64,000 nucleotides of DNA. Source: Paludibacteraceae bacterium. Its GTDB lineage: Bacteria > Bacteroidota > Bacteroidia > Bacteroidales > Paludibacteraceae. A program made the translations under genes and the position numbers. The DNA is taken from the NCBI GenBank assembly GCA_024401565.1, contig JAKSKU010000004.1:1-64000 (forward strand). The letters run 5' to 3'. Each line of letters starts with the position of its first letter. Within the stretch, counting starts at the first letter, position 1. Shown in pieces: positions 34,130 through 43,000 of this stretch. Below the pieces are notes generated by a model, which saw only the letters and a list, made by a program, of their open reading frames with translations, searched no databases and had not been told where the DNA came from.

Positions 34130-35089
34130 ATGACAGATATGGTAAAGCCATACGTTGTAGGTATTGACGTAGGTGGTACAAACACAGCGTTCGGAATTGT
34201 AGACGCTAACGGTAAAGTTCTTGCAAACAGCTCTATCAAGACTCAGCAGTTTGGTGCTGACCTTGACGCTTATATCAACGAGCTTCACTCTGCTCTTTCA
34301 AAGCTAATCGCAGAGAACGGAGGAATCGAGAAGATCAAAGGTATTGGTGTTGGTGCTCCTAACGCTAACTACTACACAGGTAATATCGAGAACGCCGCTA
34401 ACCTTCCTTGGAAGGGAACAGTAGAGTTCGCAAAACTTCTTACTAACAAGTTTGGTGTGCCTTGTACTCTTACTAACGATGCTAACGCAGCAACAATCGG
34501 TGAGATGATGTACGGTGCAGCAAAGGGAATGAAGGATTTCATCATGATCACTCTTGGTACAGGAGTTGGATCAGGTATCGTCTGCAACGGTAAACTTGTT
34601 TACGGTCACGATGGAAACGCTGGTGAGCTAGGTCACGTTATCGTACGCCGTGGTGGTCGTCAGTGTGGATGCGGTCAGAAGGGATGTCTAGAGACTTACA
34701 CATCTGCAACTGGTATCATCCGTTCTGCGCAGGAGCTTCTTCAGGCTTCAAACGAGCCTTCTCCACTTCGCAACATTCCTCTTGACAAGATCACAGGTCT
34801 TGACGTTTGCAACGCAGCTCGTCAGGGTGACAAAATCGGCAAGGAGGTAATGAACAGCGTTGGTACTATCCTTGGTGAGGCATTCGCTGACTTCGTTAAG
34901 TTCTCTTCTCCAGAGGCAATCGTAATGTTCGGTGGCCCAGTTAAGAGCGCAGACCTATTCATCGACACTCTAAAGGCAACAATGGACGCCAACCTACCAT
35001 TGACATTCCGTGGTAAGGTTAAGGTGTTGACATCTCAGCTTAAGGATGGTGATGCTGCTATTCTTGGAGCGTCAGCACTTGCTTGGTAA
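34130..35089 (+). CDS. ROK family glucokinase
   Basis: A 319-residue cytoplasmic sugar kinase, probably phosphorylating glucose with ATP to glucose-6-phosphate. Motifs: phosphate-binding VGIDVGGTNTAFGIVD near the N-terminus, LTNDANAATIGE with the catalytic Asp, TLGTGVGSGIV, GELGHVIV with the sugar-contacting Glu/His, and the ROK zinc site CGCGQKGCLETY. These residues point to a functional glucokinase rather than a NagC-type regulator, since there is no DNA-binding domain. It sits directly after the sugar transporter but has its own strong promoter. Codon use is biased and uniform, as expected for a highly expressed metabolic gene. Confidence 0.93.
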   Translation: MTDMVKPYVVGIDVGGTNTAFGIVDANGKVLANSSIKTQQFGADLDAYINELHSALSKLIAENGGIEKIKGIGVGAPNANYYTGNIENAANLPWKGTVEFAKLLTNKFGVPCTLTNDANAATIGEMMYGAAKGMKDFIMITLGTGVGSGIVCNGKLVYGHDGNAGELGHVIVRRGGRQCGCGQKGCLETYTSATGIIRSAQELLQASNEPSPLRNIPLDKITGLDVCNAARQGDKIGKEVMNSVGTILGEAFADFVKFSSPEAIVMFGGPVKSADLFIDTLKATMDANLPLTFRGKVKVLTSQLKDGDAAILGASALAW

Positions 35090-35110
35090 TTGAAGAATCA
35101 TTAAAATTAT

Positions 35111-35135
35111 GTAGACGGGATTTATTCCCGTCTAC
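35111..35135 (+). terminator. Hairpin between glucokinase and fumarase genes
   Basis: Perfect 10-bp stem GTAGACGGGA / TCCCGTCTAC with TTTAT loop; the following sequence is only weakly T-rich, so it may attenuate rather than fully terminate. Confidence 0.5.
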
Positions 35136-35157
35136 TTCATTATAAACTAAAACAATT

Positions 35158-36807
35158 ATGGCTAAAGCACCAGAATTTAAGTATGCTCCTATGTTCCAGT
35201 TGGGCAAGGACAATACAGAATACCGCCTACTTACTAAAGAAGGTGTCAGTGTGACTGAATTTGAGGGTCACGAAATCGTAAAGGTTTCAAAGGAGGCACT
35301 TACATTGCTTGCTCAGCAGGCATTCCACGATGTAGAGTTTATGCTTCGTCGCGAGCACAACCTACAGGTCGCTAAGATTTTGAAAGATCCTGAAGCTTCA
35401 GAAAATGATAAGTATGTAGCTCTTCAGTTCCTTCGTAATGCAGACACTGCGGTTAAGGGAATCCTTCCTTTCTGCCAGGATACAGGTACTGCAATTATCC
35501 ACGGAGAGAAGGGTCAGCAGATCTGGACTGGATTTGAGGATGAAGAGGCTCTTTCTCTAGGTGTATACAACACATTTACTCAGGATAATCTTCGTTATTC
35601 TCAGAACGCTCCTCTAAATATGTACGACGAGGTTAACACTAAGTGTAACCTTCCCGCACAGATTGATATTGAGGCTGTAGAGGGTGCTGAGTATAAGTTT
35701 GTCATGGTTGCTAAGGGTGGTGGTTCTGCCAACAAGACTTACTTCTACCCAATGACAAAGGCAACAATCCAGAATGAGGGAACACTTCTTCCATTCCTTG
35801 TTGAAGAGATGAAGCACCTAGGTACTGCTGCTTGTCCTCCTTACCATATCGCATTCGTTATCGGAGGTACTTCAGCAGAGAAGAACCTTCTGACAGTTAA
35901 GCTAGCTTCTATCAAGTATTACGACAATCTTCCTACTACAGGAGACGAGACAGGTCGTGCATTCCGTGATATCGATCTTGAGGAGAAACTTTTGAAGGAG
36001 GCTCAGAAGATCGGTCTTGGAGCACAGTTCGGAGGTAAGTATCTTGCTCACGATATCCGAGTTATCCGTCTTCCTCGTCACGGTGCATCTTGCCCAATCG
36101 GTATGGGTGTAAGCTGTTCGGCAGACCGTAACATCAAGGGTAAGATCAACAAGGATGGTATCTGGCTAGAGAAGATGGATACAAATCCAGCAGAGCTTAT
36201 CCCAGCTGAGTACGCAAAGGCAGGTGAAGGAGCTAACACAATCGAGATCGACCTAGACAAGGGTATGGATGCAGTACGCGCAGAGCTAACTAAATATCCT
36301 GTTTCTACTCGCGTCAACCTTAAGGGTACAATCATCGTGGCTCGTGATATCGCACACGCTAAGATCAAGGCGCGTCTAGACGCTGGCGAGGGTCTTCCTC
36401 AGTATCTAAAGGATTACCCAGTGCTTTACGCTGGTCCTGCTAAGACTCCAGAAGGATACCCATGTGGTTCTATGGGACCTACTACAGCAAACCGTATGGA
36501 TCCATACGTAGATGAGTTCCAGGCTAACGGTGGTTCATTGGTAATGATCGCTAAGGGTAACCGTTCACAGGTTGTGACTGACGCTTGTAAGAAGCACGGA
36601 GGATTCTACCTTGGTACAATCGGTGGAGTTGCTGCAGTTCTTTCACAAAGCTCAATCAAGTCAATCGAGTGTGTTGAGTTCCCAGAGATCGGAATGGAGG
36701 CTGTTTGGAAGATCACAGTTGAGAACTTCCCAGCATTCATCCTAGTCGACGACAAGGGAAATGATTTCTTCAAGCAGCTAAAGCCTTGGTGCCCTGGTTG
36801 CAAGTAA
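35158..36807 (+). CDS. Fumarate hydratase, class I (iron-sulfur)
   Basis: A 549-residue single-chain class I fumarase that hydrates fumarate to malate with an oxygen-sensitive [4Fe-4S] cluster. Candidate cluster cysteines lie in [19 protein letters not shown] and the [14 protein letters not shown] block. The alpha and beta parts, separate proteins in some archaea, are fused here as in E. coli FumA/FumB, with similar length. In an anaerobic Bacteroidota it would act in the reductive branch leading to succinate. It is preceded by a hairpin after the glucokinase gene and followed by a strong terminator. I see no consensus -7 box in the 68-base gap, so it may depend on readthrough from the glucokinase promoter. 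Confidence 0.95.
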   Translation: MAKAPEFKYAPMFQLGKDNTEYRLLTKEGVSVTEFEGHEIVKVSKEALTLLAQQAFHDVEFMLRREHNLQVAKILKDPEASENDKYVALQFLRNADTAVKGILPFCQDTGTAIIHGEKGQQIWTGFEDEEALSLGVYNTFTQDNLRYSQNAPLNMYDEVNTKCNLPAQIDIEAVEGAEYKFVMVAKGGGSANKTYFYPMTKATIQNEGTLLPFLVEEMKHLGTAACPPYHIAFVIGGTSAEKNLLTVKLASIKYYDNLPTTGDETGRAFRDIDLEEKLLKEAQKIGLGAQFGGKYLAHDIRVIRLPRHGASCPIGMGVSCSADRNIKGKINKDGIWLEKMDTNPAELIPAEYAKAGEGANTIEIDLDKGMDAVRAELTKYPVSTRVNLKGTIIVARDIAHAKIKARLDAGEGLPQYLKDYPVLYAGPAKTPEGYPCGSMGPTTANRMDPYVDEFQANGGSLVMIAKGNRSQVVTDACKKHGGFYLGTIGGVAAVLSQSSIKSIECVEFPEIGMEAVWKITVENFPAFILVDDKGNDFFKQLKPWCPGCK

Positions 36808-36832
36808 GTAAGAAATAAGCTTATAAACTGAC

Positions 36833-36870
36833 AAAAAGACTCCTATTCGCAATGATGGGAGTCTTTTTTT
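36833..36870 (+). terminator. Fumarase terminator
   Basis: AAAAAGACTCC pairs with GGGAGTCTTTTT and ends in a T run. Confidence 0.85.
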
Positions 36871-36968
36871 GTGCTCTCAAACGCATATGCACAAAAACTC
36901 CACACTATCATTATAATAAAGTGGTGTCATATTATGATTATGCATTTTCAAGTCATTCTAAAAAAATG

Positions 36969-36976
36969 TAATTTTG
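36969..36976 (+). promoter_or_regulatory. Promoter -7 box of the envelope-protein gene at 37004
   Basis: TAATTTTG, a perfect TAnnTTTG 27 bases before the ATG. Confidence 0.5.
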
Positions 36977-37003
36977 CAAACAAAATAATAAAACATACGA
37001 TAA

Positions 37004-38017
37004 ATGAGAAGTTTTCTATCCATCTTGCTAACTTTAACAGTTGTAAGTACAAATGCACAAGACATTATTCTTATGCGTAATGGCGACGAAATTCAATGCA
37101 AACTATTGGAGATCAGCAAAAACGAAGTAAAATACAAGCGTTGGACCAATCAGGAAGGACCTACTTTCACAGAAAAGAAGGACAACATCTTCATGCTTAA
37201 GTACGAAAACGGTGAAAAGGAAGTTATAGCCAACCAAACACAATCCGCAGAAGTTCCTGTTCAGACTTTTAATTTATCGGCAAATACACCTACTTTGCAT
37301 TTGCTTCCAGACCCAACTCCTATTTCAGATGTTTATTTGAAATACACTCATCGTGGCTTTCATTCAGGTCTTATCAAATATGGACATAAGCAGTCGGAAG
37401 AGCAGGCACAGAAAATTTTGACAACAGACTGGCTTGAATACAAGAAGGCTCGAAGAGATGACAAGGTTGGTAGAGTCTTTGCAATAACAGGAGGTGCTTT
37501 CTTTACTATCGGTCTTGCCAGTACTGTTATTCAAGCTATCTGGAATCGTGATTATAAAGAAACCAAAGCTGATTATGAACATATGGTAGTTATTGCTAAA
37601 GCTGATTACTCGCAAAAGCACCAAGAATATTTAAATGCAGAATACGAAGTTAACAAATTGACAGAAAAGTATTATCAGTTACAAAAAAACGAGCCTCCTT
37701 ATGGATCTGCTGAATTCGATACTTGGAATCAAGAATATCAAGAAACCAGTATAAAAATAGAAGAGGCAAAAGATCTCAAATGGTCATTAGACAAGTACAA
37801 GCCAACCTACAATGATGCTTATAAGTTAAGCGAGTACTACAACAATCGCCTAAAAGACTACTGTCGTGACGATAAAAACGATGTAAGAGCAATAAGATAT
37901 ATCATTGTTAGGCAGTTACGCTATCGGTACCCCTTTCCTTGTTTCTGGACTTGTCAAAGCTATTCGTGGCCACAAGAAGGCGACCCAAATTGTCAACAAG
38001 CACATCGAGGAGCATGA
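37004..38017 (+). CDS. Secreted/membrane coiled-coil protein of unknown function, paralogue A (C-terminus frameshifted)
   Basis: The open frame codes for 337 residues. Signal peptide (~1-18, TNAQD), a ~60-residue N-terminal domain (IILMRNGDEIQCKLLEI, VKYKRWTNQEGPTF, FMLKYENGEKEV) shared with the genes at 38110 and 47487, a short conserved block (SEEQAQKILTTDW), a hydrophobic segment (~165-185) and a long charged helix (~190-275, KADYEHM ... KIEEAKDLK) likely to form a coiled coil. After about residue 300 the frame loses all similarity to its paralogues; the family's second hydrophobic segment and C-terminal motif continue in another frame to 38105, so a 1-base indel lies near 37895-37905. Either the gene is decaying or the base is an assembly error. 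No named function. Confidence 0.75.
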   Translation: MRSFLSILLTLTVVSTNAQDIILMRNGDEIQCKLLEISKNEVKYKRWTNQEGPTFTEKKDNIFMLKYENGEKEVIANQTQSAEVPVQTFNLSANTPTLHLLPDPTPISDVYLKYTHRGFHSGLIKYGHKQSEEQAQKILTTDWLEYKKARRDDKVGRVFAITGGAFFTIGLASTVIQAIWNRDYKETKADYEHMVVIAKADYSQKHQEYLNAEYEVNKLTEKYYQLQKNEPPYGSAEFDTWNQEYQETSIKIEEAKDLKWSLDKYKPTYNDAYKLSEYYNNRLKDYCRDDKNDVRAIRYIIVRQLRYRYPFPCFWTCQSYSWPQEGDPNCQQAHRGA

Positions 38018-38105
38018 AAAAGGAACAAATAAAATGAGTTTAACAAAGCCGACATTCAATGTCAACACTCGTGGCAATAACCTAGCATTCACTTTGACTT
38101 TCTAG
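37895..38105 (+). pseudogene. Out-of-frame C-terminal remainder of paralogue A
   Basis: In the +1 frame relative to the main open frame, 37905-38105 reads GSYAIGTPFLVSGLVKAIRG, then KATQIVNKHIEEH and ends PTFNVNTRGNNLAFTLTF. This matches the C-termini of the genes at 47487 (PVFDLAQKENGLAFVLNF) and 38110 (PEFDFGIGINNATFIMSF). It ends 4 bases before the next start codon. Confidence 0.7.
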
Positions 38106-38109
38106 CAAG

Positions 38110-38802
38110 ATGAGAAAAATTTTATCTATACTTTGCGCCCTGTTCTCGTTGTCAACAATGGCACAGGATGTCATCATCAAACAGAATGGTGATGAAATAC
38201 AATGCAAGCTTATTGAAATCGGCAGTGACGTCATCAAGTTCAAGAAATGGTCGAACTTGAACGGTCCTATTTTTGTAGAAGAAAGAGATGACGTTTTCAT
38301 GATCAAGTACGAAAACGGTGAGAAAGACGTATTTGGCGTAAGGGCAGCAACCTCTCCCGCTCAACAAACAAATCCTTCGGCAGCAATTTCAAACCTAACA
38401 TACGACAAAGAGTCAAAATCCGGATTACGCTCCGGCAACATGGAGATTCCTCAAGACTATGCTAAGGTTATCATGGGCTCTGATTGGGATGAATTTGAAA
38501 TGTATAGGGAGAAAAGATCCAAAGGAAAGAAACTGCTAACTTGGGGCATTGTCTGCAGAGCACTAAGCACAGGCTCTTCATTTGCAGCTATTTTTAGCGG
38601 AGAGATTCCTTTGTATATTACTGCGGCAGGACTACGTCTCACAAGCACTCCCCTATTGGCCACCGGTATAATAAACCTTGCAAAGAGCAAAAAAAACTGC
38701 AATCGACTTGTCAAGCAACATAATGCACCTGCCATAGGGCTCCGTCCTGAATTCGATTTCGGCATAGGAATTAACAACGCAACATTCATAATGAGTTTCT
38801 AA
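38110..38802 (+). CDS. Secreted/membrane protein of unknown function, paralogue B (short form)
   Basis: A 230-residue relative of the genes at 37004 and 47487. Signal peptide (~1-18, STMAQD), the same N-terminal domain (VIIKQNGDEIQCKLIEIG, VIKFKKWSNLNGPIF, FMIKYENGEKDVF), a shortened middle (DYAKVIMGSDWDEFE), two close hydrophobic stretches (~135-195) and a C-terminal PEFDFGIGINNATFIMSF. It lacks the long coiled-coil insert found between the hydrophobic segments of the other two. The start is 4 bases after the frameshifted tail of paralogue A, so the pair formed an operon and arose by tandem duplication. The family is common in Bacteroidales as far as I recall, but I know of no assigned role. 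Confidence 0.8.
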   Translation: MRKILSILCALFSLSTMAQDVIIKQNGDEIQCKLIEIGSDVIKFKKWSNLNGPIFVEERDDVFMIKYENGEKDVFGVRAATSPAQQTNPSAAISNLTYDKESKSGLRSGNMEIPQDYAKVIMGSDWDEFEMYREKRSKGKKLLTWGIVCRALSTGSSFAAIFSGEIPLYITAAGLRLTSTPLLATGIINLAKSKKNCNRLVKQHNAPAIGLRPEFDFGIGINNATFIMSF

Positions 38803-38817
38803 CTCATATATTCAAAC

Positions 38818-38852
38818 AAAAACGAGAGACCGAAATCTCTCGTTTTTGTTTT
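38818..38852. terminator. Bidirectional terminator between convergent genes
   Basis: AAAAACGAGAGA / TCTCTCGTTTTT perfect 12-bp stem with T tracts on both strands. Confidence 0.85.
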
Positions 38853-38856
38853 TATC

Positions 38857-39858
38857 CTAATAATACACATATTCATAGATTGTGCCGAAGTAAAAAATCC
38901 AATCGTCGCCACAATAAATCATTGTTTCAAGAGGATTTCCAGCATCATCGAATTTGCTGACAGCGACTCGTCCTAATTCACCGTCAGGATTGTATCGTAG
39001 AGACACAGACGTCTTTCCATTATCATCAATGATATATTTATCTTTCTGCATCAACCCGTCTTCCAAAACTATATGCATCGACTCTATCTTTTTTCCCGCG
39101 TCATTATATCTAGATATCAACTGACTGCATAAAGTACCTTTAGAGTCGAAAACAGATTCGTCTATACACTTCTTATTGTCATCATACTTATAGACGGTAT
39201 GCGACTCCAAAACACCGTCTTTATCATATTCATAAACCTCAATACGATTACCATTCTCATCATATTTGTTCTCGAATTTCTGAGTGTTCCATCTAAATTC
39301 AGGATCAGAGTGACTCTCCTCTGTGAGATTGCCTTTCTCATCGTACTTATAAATGATTTTGTCGCACAGACTATCATTCGCATAACGCGTCTCTTCTATA
39401 ATCTTTTGGGTCTCATCATATTTATTGACGGTTCTCCAACGCATATTCAACCCATAACTATAATCTTCATCCTCTATCCTGGCATTATTTTCGTCGAATA
39501 AAGCTTTTTCGATTAGCTTCTTATACTGGTCATAGATCGTTCTTTCGACATGATTTTTTTTCCTTTTGTACTTATATACCAATCTCGACGTCAACTCGCC
39601 CTCTTGCTCATCATATTCATTGTAATGCCTTTCCTCAAGGCGATTCCCTTTCTTATCATATTTTAGAATACGACGAATTGATGATTTTTCTATTGAGTTA
39701 AGATTTTCCTTTACGTTATATGTACGAGCTTCCTTGACTTTCCCTTTAAGACCATCTTCCTTCCAATCTGTACGATCCGCTGCTTGTACGTCAATGGCAT
39801 ACAAACATAGGACTAACATGAAAAAAATTGTATGTATTTTGTGTGTTATGGTCTTCAT
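38857..39858 (-). CDS. Secreted YD-repeat-like protein (RHS/MORN-type short repeats)
   Basis: A 333-residue exported protein. The open frame begins at 40032, but MKTITHKIHTIFFMLVLCLY at 39858 is a clear signal peptide and the 58 residues before it have no such character, so I start it there. After DGLKGKVKEARTYN the protein is a chain of ~10 units of about 20-25 residues of the type YKYDEKGNLTEE, KYDENGNRIEVY, YKYDDNKKCIDE, like the YD repeats of RHS proteins or the short beta-hairpin repeats of MORN-like proteins. No toxin or protease domain is attached. Such proteins occur in many Bacteroidota; function unknown, possibly surface binding. It is single, with a shared terminator at its 3' end. 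Confidence 0.75.
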   Translation of the reverse strand: MKTITHKIHTIFFMLVLCLYAIDVQAADRTDWKEDGLKGKVKEARTYNVKENLNSIEKSSIRRILKYDKKGNRLEERHYNEYDEQEGELTSRLVYKYKRKKNHVERTIYDQYKKLIEKALFDENNARIEDEDYSYGLNMRWRTVNKYDETQKIIEETRYANDSLCDKIIYKYDEKGNLTEESHSDPEFRWNTQKFENKYDENGNRIEVYEYDKDGVLESHTVYKYDDNKKCIDESVFDSKGTLCSQLISRYNDAGKKIESMHIVLEDGLMQKDKYIIDDNGKTSVSLRYNPDGELGRVAVSKFDDAGNPLETMIYCGDDWIFYFGTIYEYVYY

Positions 39859-39966
39859 AGATAGAAATTCGATGTAAATATAATGAAAAGACGCGAATAA
39901 TCTAATCTCAACCCTAACGTTTTTGACATTGTGTGTCAACAAGATCCGAGCAATCCCCAAAAAATC

Positions 39967-40005
39967 ATAAAAAAATGGGCAGGTCCTTAAAACCCACCCA
40001 TTTTT
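39967..40005 (-). terminator. Terminator of the calycin-repeat gene
   Basis: Minus strand AAAAATGGG ... CCCATTTTTTT hairpin with a T tract; an overlapping outer repeat GGGCAGGTC / GACCTGCCC spans 39977-40045. Confidence 0.65.
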
Positions 40006-40050
40006 CGTTTTTGCGAACAAGGACAGGCACAAGACCTGCCCCCTAAATGA

Positions 40051-43000
40051 TTATTTTCTGACGATGAACTTTTTGCCGTTCTGGATATAGATTCCTACTG
40101 GCAACATATTTCTGTCCATTATGTTGTCGCCGACATAAGCTCCTGTGATTGTGTAGATTCTTGTGTCTACCACCTTATTTACCAGACTTGGATAATTAAA
40201 TGCTGAAGTAGTAGAATCACCGAAGTTCACAATAAATGTCAGACCGAAATCAATCAGTTCAACTTCCATATCATAGAACACTTTAGTCAAACCTATTTTT
40301 GAATATCCGTCTGTAACCTTTACCCTTGCATACTCGATCTGGTTTCCAATCTCATAAACATCGTCTGTCTTTATTTTTACAGTATCCTCACCTTCAAAAT
40401 AAATCATATCTGATGTTCTAGTAGGAAGAACAATCTCAATATCTCCAATCACGATATCTCCATCTCCTAAATCAACAGTCATATCCACCAATCTCAATGT
40501 CAGATTATCTCCAGATATTGCAAGTAATGTGTTTCCTTCGCGTACTCCATAATACTGTCCATCCATCGACACTACATAATTATCAGTGACGCAACTCATC
40601 TGTGGTCTTGTCTCCTCAGAGCTGTTCTCTTCCACCACACCTGTGTTTGTCTTATCTGAGAATCCAAACTTAACAGTCACATACATATCCTCCAAATCGA
40701 TTCCAATCACAGCCTGCAACTTATCATAGTTGACAGAAGACGTTGCTGATTTGATCTCAACTGGAATCTCTGGCAATGAGTTGCCCAACGCTTCCGGATT
40801 CTTTGATGTGATGAAGATATTCCTTAGAATCTGCATTCTGATGCTATCAGACTCTGTATAAGGGACATTCTCCAAAACAATATCACCAACAAGCATTCCA
40901 TCCTCACCTTCACCCATGACGAAGTTCATGATCGAAAGTGTAGCCATACCATTATCATAGTATGCGACGGTGATATCCTGCGTCTGCAGTTGCATATCGT
41001 CGCCAGAAATGTTGATCACAAGATCATCTGTGTAGACGACGGTGCGAAGCAATTTTGGTCCGACGTTCTCTTCAACGACTCCAGTGTTTGTCTTATCTGA
41101 GAATCCAAAGTTTACAGTGACATACATATCCTCCAAGTCGATTCCAATCACTGCCTTTAGTTTATCAAAATTGTTTGAAGACGTTGCTGACTTGATCTCA
41201 ACTGGGATCTCTGGCAATGAGTTGCCCAACGCTTCCGGATTCTTTGAAGTGATGAAGATATTCTTTAGAATCTGCATTCTAATGCTATCAGACTCTGTGT
41301 ATGGCACACTATCCAATACGATATCTCCAACAAGCATTCCGTCTTCACCCTCACCCATGATGAAGTTTAGGATTGATAAAGTGGCCATTCCATTGTCATA
41401 GTAAGCCACAGTGATATCCTGTGTCTGCGGCTGCATATCGTCGCCAGAGATATTGATCACAAGATCATCTGTATAGACGACGGTGCGAAGCAACTTAGGT
41501 CCATTTCCTCCTGGAATAACCGGAGTCACAGTTGTATCCGGCACAACAGGCTGTGTTGTGTCTGGTATTTCAGGAACTACAGGAATAGTGTCATAACCGA
41601 AACGGAACATGTTTGTTCCAGCAGTAATATTCATATACAGTTTCGACAATGATCTGTCGGAAACAAACTGACCTACATTCACATTTGCCTCTTTACCTGC
41701 CATCGCAAGCACTGCATTTCCACTTGCTCTCAAGCTGTCTCCAAGAGTGTAACGCAAACCTGTCAACGTCATATTATCAACCTTAACCACAACCGACTTA
41801 TCGCTGTAGTAGTCTACTTTAGCAGCGGCCTCCTTTAGTTCTCCATTGGCATTCAACACATCGTTGTAAGTTGCGCTCATCACAACTGTTGCCTCTGGAA
41901 TCTCCTCTTTCACTGCTCCGAAGATCACATTTACTTTTTCGCCCATCTCAACCAAATCAAGGTTGATCTCGGCATCAAGAGTAGTGTACTCCAAATCAGT
42001 AATCGCAAGTGTCACCTCCACTGGCAACACACCAAGAGCAGCACCGATTGTGCCAAGCTTTGGAGCGATAGTCACATTTCTTGTCGCAGTCATTCTGATG
42101 CTGTCTGTCACAGTGTAAGGAACACTGTCAACAATGATATCACCGACTACGATGTCAGCGTCGACAGCAAAATCAAACAATGAAATTGTAGCGTAACCGT
42201 TATCGTAGAAATCGACTTTCAAATCCTCACGTCCTGAAGTGACAATCTCGCCATTCGACTTAACGACTAAGCTGTCATTATAAACAACCGACTTAACCAA
42301 CTCAACTGGGATAGGCAAACCAAATGTAGCCTCTACTGTTTCACCAATAATTGTGTTGCTCATATCAAGAGTCATCTTTAGAACGACGTTGGCAAAATCA
42401 GCGTCGACATAAGAACCATAAATCTTAACGGGAACATTTTTAATCACACCATCAACGGATACATCTGCCAACACGTCACCAGACAGATTGATTGAATCAC
42501 CAGATTTTATCCAATCCACACCTTCGATGTGGAAATCTCCCATCATCTTCTTCTCTTCTCCAATGATACGGTAGAAATCCTTGATGTCAATTGTGGCTGT
42601 ATTGTCTGCCAAATATGCGATTGAAAGAGACTTGCTCTTCTCCACTCCATACTTCTTGCCAGAGTAAGTAAGCATAATGTCGTTGTACACCTTAGTTGCG
42701 ACAGTATCAGGAGCAAAACCGAATGTTCTGCCGTCGCTGAATACCATCTGAAGCTTGCTATAGTCTATTGAAGATGCTCCAGAGACGATAATGTCTGTTG
42801 CAGAGAAACGGATGCTGTCTGCACCACGCTCGTATGCGACGCTGTCGATAAACATCTTGTTCTGTGGCAATACAACTGTAGCGTATCCATTAGAGAAATA
42901 AGAAATGACGACAGTTTCTTTCGATGTCATCTTACCATACTTCATAATGTCGTTGTATGAAGCCTCCTTGATAAGGATAACCTCTGGTTCTACCACCTCA

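Noticed and set aside
36871..37080. 69-residue plus-strand frame before paralogue A
   Set aside because: It contains the promoter of the gene at 37004 and overlaps its signal peptide in another frame; composition is AT-driven.
39859..40032. 58-residue N-terminal extension of the YD-repeat protein
   Set aside because: It precedes a clear signal peptide and has no conserved character.
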